Shown here: one piece after another, positions 16,961 to 27,461 of the stretch
How positions within the stretch are numbered: position 1 is the first letter of the stretch
How the letters are laid out: every line of letters begins with the position of its first letter
Origin: Croceibacterium ferulae
Lineage (GTDB): Bacteria; Pseudomonadota; Alphaproteobacteria; Sphingomonadales; Sphingomonadaceae
Direction of reading: 5' to 3'
DNA: 64,000 nucleotides
NCBI RefSeq assembly: GCF_003660445.1
Contig: NZ_QZVQ01000001.1
Coordinates: 102,127 to 166,126, forward strand
Program-made: the position numbers and the translations under genes
Notes under the pieces: generated by a model
The model's input: the letters and a program-made list of their open reading frames with translations, nothing else
Databases searched by the model: none
Told to the model about the DNA's origin: nothing

Positions 16961-17892
16961 CACGGCCCCTCGATCATCCAGGCATCGCCCTGCCGCCAGA
17001 CCGCGACACCCAGCAGCGCGCCGGCGCTGGCCGGATCCCGGCGCACGGCGTCGACCAGGATGGAGCCCGTCAGGCTGCCGCGTGGCGCGCCGGGCGCGGT
17101 GATGAACCGGTGGCCGCTGGCGCGCGCGAGTTCGGCGGCAACCTCCGCCAGACTGGCACTGGCAAAGGTCAGCCGGCCGTCACGCCAGGTGCCGATATCG
17201 GCGGCAGCGATCTCGCTCACCACCATGCGATCGCTGCCCGGCGCGATGGCCAGCTGATCCCCTGCATCCAGCCTGACCTTCACGTCGTGGGGATCGACCA
17301 TGACGGCACCTTCCTGCACCGCGACGGAGAAGCCGGCCGCATCGTCGCGCACGTCGAACACGGTGCCGACGTCCAGCAGTTCATGACCGCCCGCCTCCAC
17401 CCGGAACGGGTTCGCCTCATCGTGGTGGATGGTGAACAGGGCGCGGCCGCGTTCCAGCCGGGCAAAACGCAGGTTGTCGCGATCCAGTTCGATCCGGCTG
17501 TCACCCGCGAGATGGATGCGGCTGCCATCGCCCAGATCGATGGCCAGCACCTGCCCCGGCGCGGTCTGGCGGCTGTACAGGTCGGGCGTCGCCTGCTGCC
17601 ACAATCCCACCGCCAGCAACCCGGCGGCGCAGGCGGCCAGACCACCGGCGAACCAGCGCCGACCGACCTGCCGCCGGATCGTCGACGCCTCCTGCACATC
17701 GTTGGCCGCTGCCGGCGCCGGCGACAGCTCGCCGGCCTCCATCGCGGCGGCAGCAATCCGGTCGTAGGCGGCGGCATGGGCGGGGTTCGCCTCCAGCCAG
17801 TGCGTGAAGGCGTCCCAGTCCGCAAAGGCCGGGTCCAGGGTGCGGACCGCCCAGGCCAGCGCCTCTTCCCTCAACTGTTCATCCGGCTGCAT
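16960..17892 (-). CDS. FecR-family anti-sigma factor
   Basis: This is an inner-membrane anti-sigma factor that relays the state of the outer-membrane receptor to an ECF sigma factor. The 310-residue product has an N-terminal cytoplasmic DUF4880-type segment (REEALAWAVRTL, then FTHWLEANPAHAAAYDRI), one membrane helix at about residues 83-102 (FAGGLAACAAGLLAVGLW), and a periplasmic FecR domain. The ATG at 17892 fits the conserved N-terminus. Its stop overlaps the start of the receptor gene, and the sigma gene ends 68 bp upstream. Gene order sigma, anti-sigma, receptor matches the fec/fpv paradigm. Confidence 0.9.
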   Translation of the reverse strand: MQPDEQLREEALAWAVRTLDPAFADWDAFTHWLEANPAHAAAYDRIAAAAMEAGELSPAPAAANDVQEASTIRRQVGRRWFAGGLAACAAGLLAVGLWQQATPDLYSRQTAPGQVLAIDLGDGSRIHLAGDSRIELDRDNLRFARLERGRALFTIHHDEANPFRVEAGGHELLDVGTVFDVRDDAAGFSVAVQEGAVMVDPHDVKVRLDAGDQLAIAPGSDRMVVSEIAAADIGTWRDGRLTFASASLAEVAAELARASGHRFITAPGAPRGSLTGSILVDAVRRDPASAGALLGVAVWRQGDAWMIEGP

Positions 17893-17960
17893 GACGCGGT
17901 CCTCCTGCGCCCAAGACGGAGACAGCCGGCCGCAACCTCGACCGAATGAAGTCAATTGCT

Positions 17961-18491
17961 TCAGCCCGCATCGAACTGCTCCCGCAACTCGGCCAGCGCG
18001 CGATAGGCGATGCGCAGGTCGGCCTCCACCGTGCTCAGGCTGATGCCGAACTCGGCCGCGATCTGCCGCTGGCCCATGCCGTCGATGCGGTGGCGGCGGA
18101 AGATCGCGGCCACGCGCGGCGGATGCAGCCGGGCCAGCAGTGCCTCCACCGCGCGGGCCAGGTCGCGGGCCAGCACGATCCGCTCCGCCGATGGCGCATC
18201 GGACACGGCGATGTCGCTGCCGCCCTGGGTCTCGCTCCATGCCCGGTCACGCAGGACTGCCTGGCGCCGGGCGCGATAGCGGTCGATCAGCACCGTATTC
18301 GCCACGCGGTAGAGGTAGGACAGCGGATTGGCGACCGGGCCGCTCTGCGCGGTGGAGATCCGCAGCCACACCTCCTGCAGCACGTCTTCCGCATCCGCGC
18401 CGCCCCCGCGTGCGGCAATGAAGCGCAGCAGCTGCGCCCGATGATGCAGGAAGGCAGCGTGCACGCCGGATTCGGGCAAACTGTCCGCCAT
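17961..18491 (-). CDS. ECF sigma factor (FecI-like)
   Basis: This is an extracytoplasmic-function RNA polymerase sigma factor. The product has sigma region 2 (around LRFIAARGGGADAEDVLQEV, then PLSYLYRVANTVLIDRYR) and region 4 (RQIAAEFGISLSTVEADLRI). The ATG at 18491 gives 176 residues, normal for FecI-type sigmas, and AAGGGA lies just upstream; an in-frame upstream start would add an unrelated leader. It is the first gene of the unit with the FecR-like and STN-receptor genes. It probably directs transcription of the receptor gene and possibly the autotransporter gene. Confidence 0.9.
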   Translation of the reverse strand: MADSLPESGVHAAFLHHRAQLLRFIAARGGGADAEDVLQEVWLRISTAQSGPVANPLSYLYRVANTVLIDRYRARRQAVLRDRAWSETQGGSDIAVSDAPSAERIVLARDLARAVEALLARLHPPRVAAIFRRHRIDGMGQRQIAAEFGISLSTVEADLRIAYRALAELREQFDAG

Positions 18492-18655
18492 TGTTCCCTT
18501 GCCAGCGATGATCCCGCCCGCGCTTTCGTCGCGGACCGATTGCCCGTCAAGCAATTCGCTTGGCATGCGATGCTGTGGCGTGTCGATCAACAAGTCCGGA
18601 ACGGAGGGTCGGCCCGCGCGTCAGGGATGAAAGCAAATCATTCAGGAGATGAACC

Positions 18656-19198
18656 ATGTCCATTCTCGACAAAGTCGTCGCTGCCGTCACCCCGATGGAA
18701 TCGGACGAGGACCGGGCCAAGGCGCATCGCGATGCGCAGGATCTGGCCGCGTCCAACCCGTGGCTGGATCGTGCCCTGCGCCATCACGAGCAGATCGGCA
18801 CTGCCTTCGAACGCGCCCGTCACGCCACCACGGAAGGTGACGCGACCACCGCGGTGAAGCAGCTCGCCGACGTGCTGATCGCGCATTCCGTGGCGGAGGA
18901 GGTGGTGCTGTACCCCGCGCTGGTGATGGAAGGCCACAAGGGTCACGCCACCATCGCCTACGAAGAACAGACGCTGGCCAAGGTGCAGATGGCCGAACTG
19001 GAACGGCTGACTCCGCTGAGCCAGGAATGGCGCGACAAGCTGGAGCATATCCGCGGCGCCGTGCTGCACCACATCTATGAAGAGGAAAGCACCTGGTTTC
19101 CGGAACTGGCGCGCGAGGTCAGCGAGATAGACCGCCCCATGCTGGATCAGCGGTTCGAGGAAGAGTACAACCGCTGCCTTCGCAGCACCGCGGTCTGA
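18656..19198 (+). CDS. Hemerythrin HHE domain protein
   Basis: This is a four-helix protein with a hemerythrin-type di-iron site that can bind O2, NO or act in iron and redox homeostasis. The 180-residue product supplies plausible ligands: H43/H44, H77 with E81 (HSVAEE), H97, and H138/H139 with E142/E143 (LHHIYEEES). A good Shine-Dalgarno (caggag) precedes the ATG at 18656. It is divergent from the ECF sigma gene, with 164 bp between starts, and ends at a strong terminator. Its exact role is not determinable. Confidence 0.88.
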   Translation: MSILDKVVAAVTPMESDEDRAKAHRDAQDLAASNPWLDRALRHHEQIGTAFERARHATTEGDATTAVKQLADVLIAHSVAEEVVLYPALVMEGHKGHATIAYEEQTLAKVQMAELERLTPLSQEWRDKLEHIRGAVLHHIYEEESTWFPELAREVSEIDRPMLDQRFEEEYNRCLRSTAV

Positions 19199-19224
19199 CC
19201 CGCATCTTCCTGTCGATGGTGGAA

Positions 19225-19255
19225 GGGCGGGACACGATCCCGCCCTCCTGTATTT
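19225..19255 (+). terminator. Intrinsic terminator after the hemerythrin gene
   Basis: The stem GGGCGGGA at 19225-19232 pairs with TCCCGCCC at 19238-19245 around a 5-nt loop, followed by TCCTGTATTT. It lies between the convergent hemerythrin and guaB genes and is oriented best for the plus strand. Confidence 0.75.
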
Positions 19256-19261
19256 CCACGA

Positions 19262-20791
<1,530 letters not shown>

Positions 20792-20827
20792 CTAGGGGGC
20801 GGCGCGGATTGCCGCGCGGGATCGGTC

Positions 20828-21034
20828 CTACCGGTGGCTTTCGCGCACCGAGACGGCGACGAGCACGGCCGTCGACAGCAGGATGCTGGATACCAGGCCG
20901 CCGATCGCCAGAATGCCGCCAGAGGTGAGCTTCACCCGCAGGTCGAGCCCGACATTCTTGCCCATCCAGAGAGATATCTCGCCTGACTGGCGGACAGGCC
21001 CGACGGCGGCGGACTTGGCTTCTGCATTCTCCAT
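20828..21034 (-). CDS. Small predicted membrane protein
   Basis: This encodes a 68-residue protein with one hydrophobic helix near its C-terminus (about residues 39-61), preceded by a soluble, partly basic stretch (WMGKNVGLDLRVKL). I recognise no family. The start is uncertain: GTG at 21037 and ATG at 21034 are both in frame and neither has a strong ribosome binding site. It lies between guaB and the 3-hydroxybutyrate dehydrogenase gene on the same strand. The hydrophobic pattern favours a real gene, but support is limited. Confidence 0.45.
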   Translation of the reverse strand: MENAEAKSAAVGPVRQSGEISLWMGKNVGLDLRVKLTSGGILAIGGLVSSILLSTAVLVAVSVRESHR

Positions 21035-21088
21035 CACCGATCGAACGAGGCATCACGGGTGCCGTTCCGACGAGCTTACGCCGCCCGG

Positions 21089-21844
21089 CTACTCGACCGT
21101 CCAGCCGCCATCGATGGTGTAGTTCGCCCCATTGATGTTACGCGCCTCGTCCCGGCACAGGAACACGGCCATGGCGGCGACCTCCTCCGGCTGGACGAAC
21201 TGCCGGGTGGGCTGCTGCTTCAGCAGCACCTTGTCGATCACGTCTTCCCGGCTCATGCCGCGGCTCTTCATCGTGTCGGGGATCTGGTTTTCCACCAGCG
21301 GCGTCCAGACATAGCCGGGGCTGATGCAATTGGCGGTGATGCCATCCTGCGCACATTCCAGCGCCAGCACCTTGGTCAGGCCGGCAATGCCGTGCTTGGC
21401 GGCGACATAGGCGCTCTTGAACGGGCTGGCGACCAGCGAATGGGCGCTGGCGGTGGCGAGGATGCGGCCCCAGCCGGCCTGCCGCATATGCGGGATCGCC
21501 AGGCGCGAGGTGTGAAAGGCGGCAGACAGGTTCAGGGCGATGATCGCGTCCCACTTGGCGGGCGGGAAATCCTCCACCGGGGCCACGTGCTGCATGCCGG
21601 CATTGTTGACCAGGATATCCACCGGCCCGGCCCCGGCCATCAGCTCCTCCACCCCGGCCGTGGTGGTGAGGTCGGCCGCAACGAAGTCGGCCTTCAGCTC
21701 CTCCTGCAGCGCGGCGATCGCGTCCTCCTCGCCAAAGCCGTTCAGCACCAGCTGCGCCCCTTCCGCCGCCAGCCCGCGCGCGATGGCGAGGCCGATGCCC
21801 GACGTGGATCCGGTGACGAGTGCGCGCTTGCCCGAAAGGAACAT
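21089..21844 (-). CDS. bdhA: 3-hydroxybutyrate dehydrogenase
   Basis: This is a short-chain dehydrogenase that interconverts 3-hydroxybutyrate and acetoacetate with NAD, used in polyhydroxybutyrate or ketone body turnover. The 251-residue product has the cofactor motif TGSTSGIG (residues 11-18), NNAG, and the active-site Y146-x3-K150 (SAYVAAK). Family-specific segments include ASAHSLVASPFKSAYVAAKH, CISPGYVWTPLV and FVQPEEVAAM, and the protein ends GGWTVE. These segments separate it from generic SDRs. It is monocistronic, divergent from the metallopeptidase gene. Confidence 0.92.
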   Translation of the reverse strand: MFLSGKRALVTGSTSGIGLAIARGLAAEGAQLVLNGFGEEDAIAALQEELKADFVAADLTTTAGVEELMAGAGPVDILVNNAGMQHVAPVEDFPPAKWDAIIALNLSAAFHTSRLAIPHMRQAGWGRILATASAHSLVASPFKSAYVAAKHGIAGLTKVLALECAQDGITANCISPGYVWTPLVENQIPDTMKSRGMSREDVIDKVLLKQQPTRQFVQPEEVAAMAVFLCRDEARNINGANYTIDGGWTVE

Positions 21845-21910
21845 TCCCTACCTCCTGCCAGTTGATCGGCGTAGACCAGCACTGAAGCGTCAGGCGATCA
21901 AGGGAGTTCC

Positions 21911-22783
21911 ATGCGGCTAAACCCATTCAATCCGGGCAGCATCCAGGTGGGTCGCGGCGGTGGCGGCGGTTTTCCCGGCGGCGGCGGTGGTCAGCTCGGC
22001 TGCGGGGCGATCGTCATCGCGCTGATCGGCGCGCTGGTGTTCGGCATCGACCCCGGGCAGATGCTGGGCAGCCTGCAAGGCAGCGGCGTGCAGCAGCAGG
22101 CAGGCCCCGGCAGCACCTATGGCACGGGCGAGAGCGCGGCCGAGATCTGCGACGACAATGCCTACGCGACAGAGGCGTGCAATGCCCTCGCCTCGCTGAA
22201 CGAGACGTGGCAGCCGCTGTTCACGCAGGCGGGCGTGCAATTTCAGCAGCCGACGCTGTGGTTCTATCCGGGCAACACATCATCCGGCTGTGGCAATGCG
22301 AGTTCCGACGCCGGGCCGTTCTACTGCCCAGCGGATCAGGGCATCTACATCGACACCAGCTTCTACGACACGATGGCGCAACAGATGGGGGCCGAGGGAG
22401 ACTTTGCCCGCTATTACGTGATGGCGCACGAATATGGGCACCACGTACAGACGCTGACGGGCATTTCCGCCGCGATCCGCCAGGCGCAACAGCAGCGGCC
22501 GCAACAGGCCAACCAGCTGCAGGTGCTGATGGAACTGCAGGCCGACTGCTATGCCGGGGTGTGGGCGGGCCGCAACCGCAAGCTGATCGAGCCCGGCGAC
22601 TTCGAGGAGGGCATGACAGCCGCCAGTGCGATCGGTGACGATACGCTGATGCGCAATGCCGGTCGGCAGGTGAATCCGGAGAGCTTCACCCACGGTTCAA
22701 GCCAGCAGCGTATGCAGGCGTTGAGATTGGGGCTAGAATCAGGTGATGACACACAGTGTGACCGTATCGTCGAAGCAGGCTAG
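21911..22783 (+). CDS. Neutral zinc metallopeptidase (YpfJ family)
   Basis: This is a membrane-anchored putative metallopeptidase. The 290-residue product starts with a Gly-rich cytoplasmic segment, has one membrane helix (about residues 31-46), and a zinc motif H173-E-Y-G-H177 (MAHEYGHHVQ) with later Glu/Asp candidates (ELQADCYAG). The family is widespread, but its substrate is unknown. An AGGGAG ribosome binding site precedes the ATG. The last 38 bases overlap the start of the next gene in another frame, so the two are probably co-expressed. Confidence 0.9.
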   Translation: MRLNPFNPGSIQVGRGGGGGFPGGGGGQLGCGAIVIALIGALVFGIDPGQMLGSLQGSGVQQQAGPGSTYGTGESAAEICDDNAYATEACNALASLNETWQPLFTQAGVQFQQPTLWFYPGNTSSGCGNASSDAGPFYCPADQGIYIDTSFYDTMAQQMGAEGDFARYYVMAHEYGHHVQTLTGISAAIRQAQQQRPQQANQLQVLMELQADCYAGVWAGRNRKLIEPGDFEEGMTAASAIGDDTLMRNAGRQVNPESFTHGSSQQRMQALRLGLESGDDTQCDRIVEAG

Positions 22784-23417
22784 CACGCTGGCTGCGGTGC
22801 TTGGCGCCGCGCTGGCGCTGCCGGTCTGCGCGCAGGAAGTCGTGACGGACGAGAGCGTGGAAGTGCGCGACGTCGCGCTGCTGCCGCTCGCCGACCTGAA
22901 CCTGTCGCGAGACGAGATCCCTCCCGTACTGGTGAAGGCGAAAGCCAGCCCTTATGGCAGTGATGGCCTGTCCGACTGCATGGCGGTGCGGTCCGCCATC
23001 GGCGATCTGGATGCCGTGCTGGGCGAGGATTTCGACATGCCCAATGTCGAGCCCGCCGGAGGGCTGCAGTTCGGCAAGGTGGCGCGCAGCGTCGTCGGCA
23101 TGCTGATCCCCTATCGCGGTGTCATCCGCGAAGTGTCCGGCGCGAACGCCCACGCCAAGACCTTCAAGGAAGCGATCGTCGCGGGCATGATGCGGCGCGC
23201 CTATCTGAAGGGCCTGGGCCAGGCGATGGACTGCCCCTACCCCGCCCGCCCGGCGACGCCGGAAGTGATCGCCACCTCCATCCTGCTGCGCGACCCGGCG
23301 CCTTATGCCACCTTGGGCGAACCGCAGGAGCAGACCGAGGGCGGCGAGGTGCCGGTGGATCCGAACGCGGCCAGGCAGATCGTCTCCACGGACAAGGGCG
23401 AGCGGGCCCACCCCTGA
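22746..23417 (+). CDS. Exported protein of unknown function
   Basis: This encodes a 223-residue protein with an N-terminal signal peptide ending near LPVCAQE and a mature part of mixed composition. There are two Cys residues in the mature part (SDCMAVRSA and AMDCPYPARP) that could form a disulfide. I recognise no catalytic motif. It starts inside the end of the metallopeptidase gene (38-bp overlap), with a GTG codon immediately before the ATG as an alternative start. It is followed 53 bp later by an exported cyclophilin gene. An envelope role is inferred only from the signal peptide and neighbours. Confidence 0.7.
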   Translation: MTHSVTVSSKQASTLAAVLGAALALPVCAQEVVTDESVEVRDVALLPLADLNLSRDEIPPVLVKAKASPYGSDGLSDCMAVRSAIGDLDAVLGEDFDMPNVEPAGGLQFGKVARSVVGMLIPYRGVIREVSGANAHAKTFKEAIVAGMMRRAYLKGLGQAMDCPYPARPATPEVIATSILLRDPAPYATLGEPQEQTEGGEVPVDPNAARQIVSTDKGERAHP

Positions 23418-23470
23418 GGCCGCGCGCCTTCGGCTGTTGCGCCCGGGTGGCAGGCGGGCACACTGGCGCC

Positions 23471-24112
23471 ATGTTGAAACGATTCGCACTGCCGCTGCTG
23501 CTGCTGGCCCTGCCGGCGACGGCCCAGGAACCGGCCCCGTCCCCGCCGCAGCCCGAACCCGCATTGACCGAGGTGATCCTGCAGACCACGCAAGGCCCTA
23601 TCACCGTCGCGCTGGAGACGGAGCGCGCCCCGCTTACCGCCGGCAATTTCCTGGCCTATGTCGACAGCGGAAAGTTCGACGGAACAGTGTTTTACCGCGC
23701 AATGCGGCTCGATTGGGGCGAACAGCCGAACGGGCTGATCCAGGGTGGCACGCAGAACGATCCGGACCGAATCCTGCCGCCGGTCGCGCATGAACGTACC
23801 AGCGACACCGGCGTGCTGCACACCGTCGGTGCGATCAGCATGGCACGGCTGGAACCGGGCAGCGCGACGGGCGACTTCTCCATCATGCTCAGCCCGCAGC
23901 CGGGCCTGGACGCCGATCCCGCCAGCGACGATCCGGAGCTGCGCGAAGGCTACGCCGCCTTCGGCCATGTGACCGCCGGCATGGATGTGGTGCGGGCCAT
24001 CTTCGATGCGCCGGTCGATCCGGCCAAGGGCGAAGGCTGGATGAAGGGGCAGATGCTGGCGGAACCGGTGCGGATCGTGACGGCCAGGCGCGTGGAGGCG
24101 GCGGCCGAGTAG
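23471..24112 (+). CDS. Exported cyclophilin-type peptidyl-prolyl isomerase
   Basis: This is a periplasmic cyclophilin that would catalyse cis-trans isomerisation of prolyl bonds in exported proteins. The 213-residue product has a short signal peptide (LPLLLLALPATAQE), then the cyclophilin fold with TTQGPITVALETERAP, NFLAYVDSGKFDGTVFYR and IQGGTQND. The core Gln/Gly positions are present, but some cyclosporin-binding residues differ. The ATG at 23471 fits the signal peptide. It is convergent with the DUF202 gene, with only 3 bp between the stops. Confidence 0.88.
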   Translation: MLKRFALPLLLLALPATAQEPAPSPPQPEPALTEVILQTTQGPITVALETERAPLTAGNFLAYVDSGKFDGTVFYRAMRLDWGEQPNGLIQGGTQNDPDRILPPVAHERTSDTGVLHTVGAISMARLEPGSATGDFSIMLSPQPGLDADPASDDPELREGYAAFGHVTAGMDVVRAIFDAPVDPAKGEGWMKGQMLAEPVRIVTARRVEAAAE

Positions 24113-24115
24113 ATC

Positions 24116-24556
24116 CTACTGCGCGGCGATCCCCACCAGCACCGCCAGGTCGACCACCACCAGGAAAGCGTTGAAGGCGACCAGCAGCCAGCCGGGCAGC
24201 CGGGCGGTGTCCGGGTCAGGCCGCAGGGCGCGGCCGGTGATCTCCCGCCAGATGCCCGCCACGAAGCAGAAGGTGGAGAACAGGATCAGCACGATGGCTG
24301 TCGCCAGCACCAGCCAGTTCGCCACCAGCCCGTCCAGCAAGGCCCGCGCGCCGATGCCGGAGGCCAGCGATGCAAGGCCGGTGCGCATCCACGCGGCATA
24401 GGTCCGCTCCGCCGCCAGCAACGTCCGGTCGGACGCCAGCTGCGTGCGCCGGTCCGCGCTGCCTTCCTGCGTGGCGGCGCTGTCGACCAGCGTGTCCGCA
24501 CTATCCGCCAGCTTCTCCTGCGCGCGCGCGGCGCGATGTTCGACCTGTTCTGCCAT
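24116..24556 (-). CDS. DUF202 (YidH-like) inner-membrane protein
   Basis: This encodes a small integral membrane protein of about 146 residues with three predicted helices. It has the DUF202 signature of a charged stretch before the first helix (LASDRTLLAAERTYAAWMRT) followed by GLASLASGIG. The function of DUF202 proteins is not established. The ATG at 24556 was chosen; a GTG five codons upstream is also in frame. It is convergent with the cyclophilin gene and downstream of the sdh operon terminator. Confidence 0.8.
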   Translation of the reverse strand: MAEQVEHRAARAQEKLADSADTLVDSAATQEGSADRRTQLASDRTLLAAERTYAAWMRTGLASLASGIGARALLDGLVANWLVLATAIVLILFSTFCFVAGIWREITGRALRPDPDTARLPGWLLVAFNAFLVVVDLAVLVGIAAQ

Positions 24557-24618
24557 GCCGGGAGAATGCACGAACGACGATCGGGGTTCGCAAGGCTGCG
24601 TCGCTATTGGCCGGCCCC

Positions 24619-24659
24619 GCAGAGAAAAAGGGCGGCCCTGCCGAAGCGGGGCCGCCCTT
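24619..24659 (-). terminator. Intrinsic terminator of the sdhCDA operon
   Basis: A perfect 11-bp stem, AAGGGCGGCCC at 24628-24638 with GGGCCGCCCTT at 24649-24659, encloses a 10-nt loop. On the minus strand it is followed by TTTCTCT. It lies 24 bp after the sdhA stop. Confidence 0.88.
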
Positions 24660-24682
24660 GTCTCTTCACCTATGGCGGCGGA

Positions 24683-26560
24683 TCAGTAGACCCGCTTCTT
24701 CGGCTTGATGTAGCTGATGTCGTCCGTCAGCGTGTATTCGTGCACCGGGCGGTAGTCGATCCGGACGTCCCCGCCCTGCCCGCCCCAGCCGGTGAACCAG
24801 GCGACGGTGTGCTTCATCCAGTTGGCGTCATCCCGCTCCGGATAATCCTCATGCGCATGGGCGCCGCGGCTTTCCTGGCGGTTGGCGGCCGAATGCATGG
24901 TCACCACCGCTTGCGCGATCAGATTGTCCAGTTCCAGCGTCTCGATCAGATCGCTGTTCCAGATCAGCGAACGGTCGGTCACCGACACATCGCTCATCCG
25001 GCCATAGATCTCGGTCAGCTTGGCCTTGCCTTCCTGCATCAGCTCGTCCGTGCGGAACACGGCGGCATGGGCGGACATGGCGCGCTGCATGTCCGTGCGG
25101 ATCGTCGCGGTCGGGCTGCCGCCGCTGGCGTGGCGGAAGTGGTCCAGCCGGGTCAGCGCGAAGTCGGCGCTGGTCTTGGCCAGTTCCTCCTGCGCGGCGC
25201 CGGGCTTGATGATCTCCTTCAGCCGGTGACCGGTGGCCCGGCCGAACACGACCAGGTCGATCAGCGAGTTCGAGCCGAGGCGGTTGGCCCCATGCACGGA
25301 GACGCAGGCCGCCTCGCCCACGGCGAACAGGCCCGGCACCACCGTGTCCGGATTGCCATCGGCACCCTTGGTCACGACTTCGCCGTGATAGTTCGTGGGA
25401 ATGCCGCCCATGTTGTAGTGCACCGTCGGCACCACCGGCAGGGGCTGGCGCGTCAGGTCCACGCCGGCGAAGATCTTGCCGCTTTCCGTGATGCCCGGCA
25501 GCCGTTCGCCCAGCACCTTGGGGTCGATATGATCCAGGTGCAGGAAGATGTGGTCCTTGTTCGGGCCCACACCACGGCCTTCGCGGATCTCCAGCGCCAT
25601 GGAGCGGGAGACGACGTCACGGCTCGCCAGATCCTTGGCACTGGGGGCGTAGCGTTCCATGAAACGCTCGCCTTCGGAATTGGTGAGGTACCCGCCCTCG
25701 CCCCGCGCGCCTTCGGTGATCAGCACGCCGGCGCCATAGATGCCGGTCGGGTGGAACTGGACGAATTCCATGTCCTGCAGCGGCAGGCCGGCGCGCAGCA
25801 CCATGGCGTTGCCATCACCCGTGCAGGTGTGGGCGCTGGTTGCCGTGAAATAGCTGCGGCCGTAACCGCCCGTCGCCAGCACCACGGCCTGCGCGCGGAA
25901 GCGGTGGATCGTGCCGTCATCCAGGCACATCGCGATCACGCCGACGCACTTGCCGCCCTGCATGATCAGGTCGATGGCGAAATATTCGATAAAGAAGTCG
26001 GCGTCGTACTTCAGGCTCTGCTGATAGAGCGAGTGCAGCATGGCATGGCCGGTACGGTCCGCCGCCGCGGCGGTGCGCTGCACCGGCGGGCCTTCGCCCA
26101 TGTTCTGCATGTGCCCGCCGAACGGCCGCTGGTAGATCGTCCCGTCCTTGTTGCGGCTGAACGGCACGCCGGCATGTTCCAGCTCGTACACGGCATGCGG
26201 CGCCTCGCGCACCATGTATTCGATCGCGTCCTGGTCGCCCAGCCAGTCCGACCCCTTAACGGTGTCGTACATGTGCCAGGTCCAGTGATCGGGCGAATTG
26301 TTGCCCAGCGACGCCGCGATGCCGCCCTGCGCGGCCACGGTGTGGCTGCGCGTGGGGAACACCTTGGTGATGCAGGCGGTCTTCAGGCCGGCTTCCGCGC
26401 TGCCCATGGTGGCGCGCAGGCCCGAACCGCCGGCGCCGACCACGACCACATCATACATGTGATCGACGATCGGATAGGCGGAGTTCAGCGGCTTGTTCGC
26501 GGTCTGCTGCCCGCCGGTCGGCACGTCACCGGTCGTCGGAGAGGGGTTCTCGGCCATCAT
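24683..26560 (-). CDS. sdhA: Succinate dehydrogenase flavoprotein subunit
   Basis: This is the catalytic FAD subunit of complex II, which oxidises succinate to fumarate on the cytoplasmic face of the inner membrane. The 625-residue product has the FAD-binding motif [12 protein letters not shown], the His used for covalent FAD attachment ([10 protein letters not shown]), the active-site segment around [13 protein letters not shown], and [19 protein letters not shown]. It ends KKRVY, as usual. The start overlaps the sdhD stop (ATGATG). A terminator follows directly, so the expected iron-sulfur gene sdhB is not part of this unit. Confidence 0.97.
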   Translation of the reverse strand: MMAENPSPTTGDVPTGGQQTANKPLNSAYPIVDHMYDVVVVGAGGSGLRATMGSAEAGLKTACITKVFPTRSHTVAAQGGIAASLGNNSPDHWTWHMYDTVKGSDWLGDQDAIEYMVREAPHAVYELEHAGVPFSRNKDGTIYQRPFGGHMQNMGEGPPVQRTAAAADRTGHAMLHSLYQQSLKYDADFFIEYFAIDLIMQGGKCVGVIAMCLDDGTIHRFRAQAVVLATGGYGRSYFTATSAHTCTGDGNAMVLRAGLPLQDMEFVQFHPTGIYGAGVLITEGARGEGGYLTNSEGERFMERYAPSAKDLASRDVVSRSMALEIREGRGVGPNKDHIFLHLDHIDPKVLGERLPGITESGKIFAGVDLTRQPLPVVPTVHYNMGGIPTNYHGEVVTKGADGNPDTVVPGLFAVGEAACVSVHGANRLGSNSLIDLVVFGRATGHRLKEIIKPGAAQEELAKTSADFALTRLDHFRHASGGSPTATIRTDMQRAMSAHAAVFRTDELMQEGKAKLTEIYGRMSDVSVTDRSLIWNSDLIETLELDNLIAQAVVTMHSAANRQESRGAHAHEDYPERDDANWMKHTVAWFTGWGGQGGDVRIDYRPVHEYTLTDDISYIKPKKRVY

Positions 26561-26940
26561 GCCACTCCAAATGCGATGCGGGCGACAGAAACAAGGCCGA
26601 AGGCCGCGCCGCCGAAAACAGCCAGGTTCATCAGGATCAGGGCCGTGAACTTGTTGCCGGATGTATGGAAATAGTCCTCCGCCACGACCTGCAGCCCAAG
26701 CCGCGCATGCCAGAAGGTGTTGATCATGATCAGGCTGAGCGCCGTGGCCACGACCGGGTTCCTGATCCAGCCCGTCAGCGTCTCGTAACCGAAGTTCGGC
26801 AGCAGCGCGAAGGAGATCACCAGGAAGCCGAGAAGCAGCAGATTGCCCACGGCAGTGAAGCGCTGCAGCAGCCAGTGTCCGACGCCGTGATGGGCGGAGC
26901 CGAGGCCCCGTACGCGCCCGAGGGAGGTTCCTTTAGCCAT
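26557..26940 (-). CDS. sdhD: Succinate dehydrogenase membrane anchor subunit
   Basis: This is the small hydrophobic membrane anchor of complex II, which with SdhC binds heme b and ubiquinone. The 127-residue product has three predicted helices. The first follows [20 protein letters not shown], the second lies near [20 protein letters not shown], whose His is the likely heme ligand, and the third is at the C-terminus. It sits between sdhC and sdhA, overlapping the sdhA start. Identification relies on position as much as on motif. Confidence 0.9.
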   Translation of the reverse strand: MAKGTSLGRVRGLGSAHHGVGHWLLQRFTAVGNLLLLGFLVISFALLPNFGYETLTGWIRNPVVATALSLIMINTFWHARLGLQVVAEDYFHTSGNKFTALILMNLAVFGGAAFGLVSVARIAFGVA

Positions 26941-26970
26941 TATATCCCCGAAAAATAGTGCAGCTTGCCG

Positions 26971-27351
26971 TCAGAACAGTACGATGGCGGCCCAGAAGAC
27001 CACCGTCAGGATAATGCCGCTGGCGGTGCAAGCCACCGCAAAGCGCTTGTTGGTGGTGAGTTCGTAGCCGGCGCCGACATCCAGCACGAAGTGCCGCAAG
27101 CCGGAGCTCATGTGATTGAAGAACGCCCAGCTCAGCCCGACCAGCACGATCATGCCCGGGATCGATCCGGCGACCGACCGGAAGGTCTCGTAAGCTTCCG
27201 GCCCACTGGCCAGCGACCCCAGCCACCACAGCAGGACCGGGAGGCCGACAAAGGCCATTCCGGTGCCCGACACGCGATGCAGGATGGAGGTCAGCATGTG
27301 CGGACCCCACTTCCAGATCTGCAGATGGGGCGAAAGCGGACGGTTTGCCAT
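26971..27351 (-). CDS. sdhC: Succinate dehydrogenase cytochrome b556 subunit
   Basis: This is the first membrane anchor of complex II. The 126-residue product has the family signature RPLSPHLQIWKWGPHMLTSI followed by LHRVSGTGM in the first helix, and the heme-ligand region FFNHMSSGLRHFVLD in the second. The ATG at 27351 matches the family N-terminus (MANRPLSP), although the frame is open upstream. It is the first gene of sdhC-sdhD-sdhA and is divergent from an SDR gene, with 110 bp between starts. Confidence 0.93.
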   Translation of the reverse strand: MANRPLSPHLQIWKWGPHMLTSILHRVSGTGMAFVGLPVLLWWLGSLASGPEAYETFRSVAGSIPGMIVLVGLSWAFFNHMSSGLRHFVLDVGAGYELTTNKRFAVACTASGIILTVVFWAAIVLF

Positions 27352-27461
27352 ATGAACTATACCGGTTGTGTGTGCAGTTCCGCCTCCCTTAGCGGAACGG
27401 CCCGTCAGGGCAAGGCTGTCGCTTGGCCACAACCGCCGGATCGCGTAAGGGGCCCCGCCAT

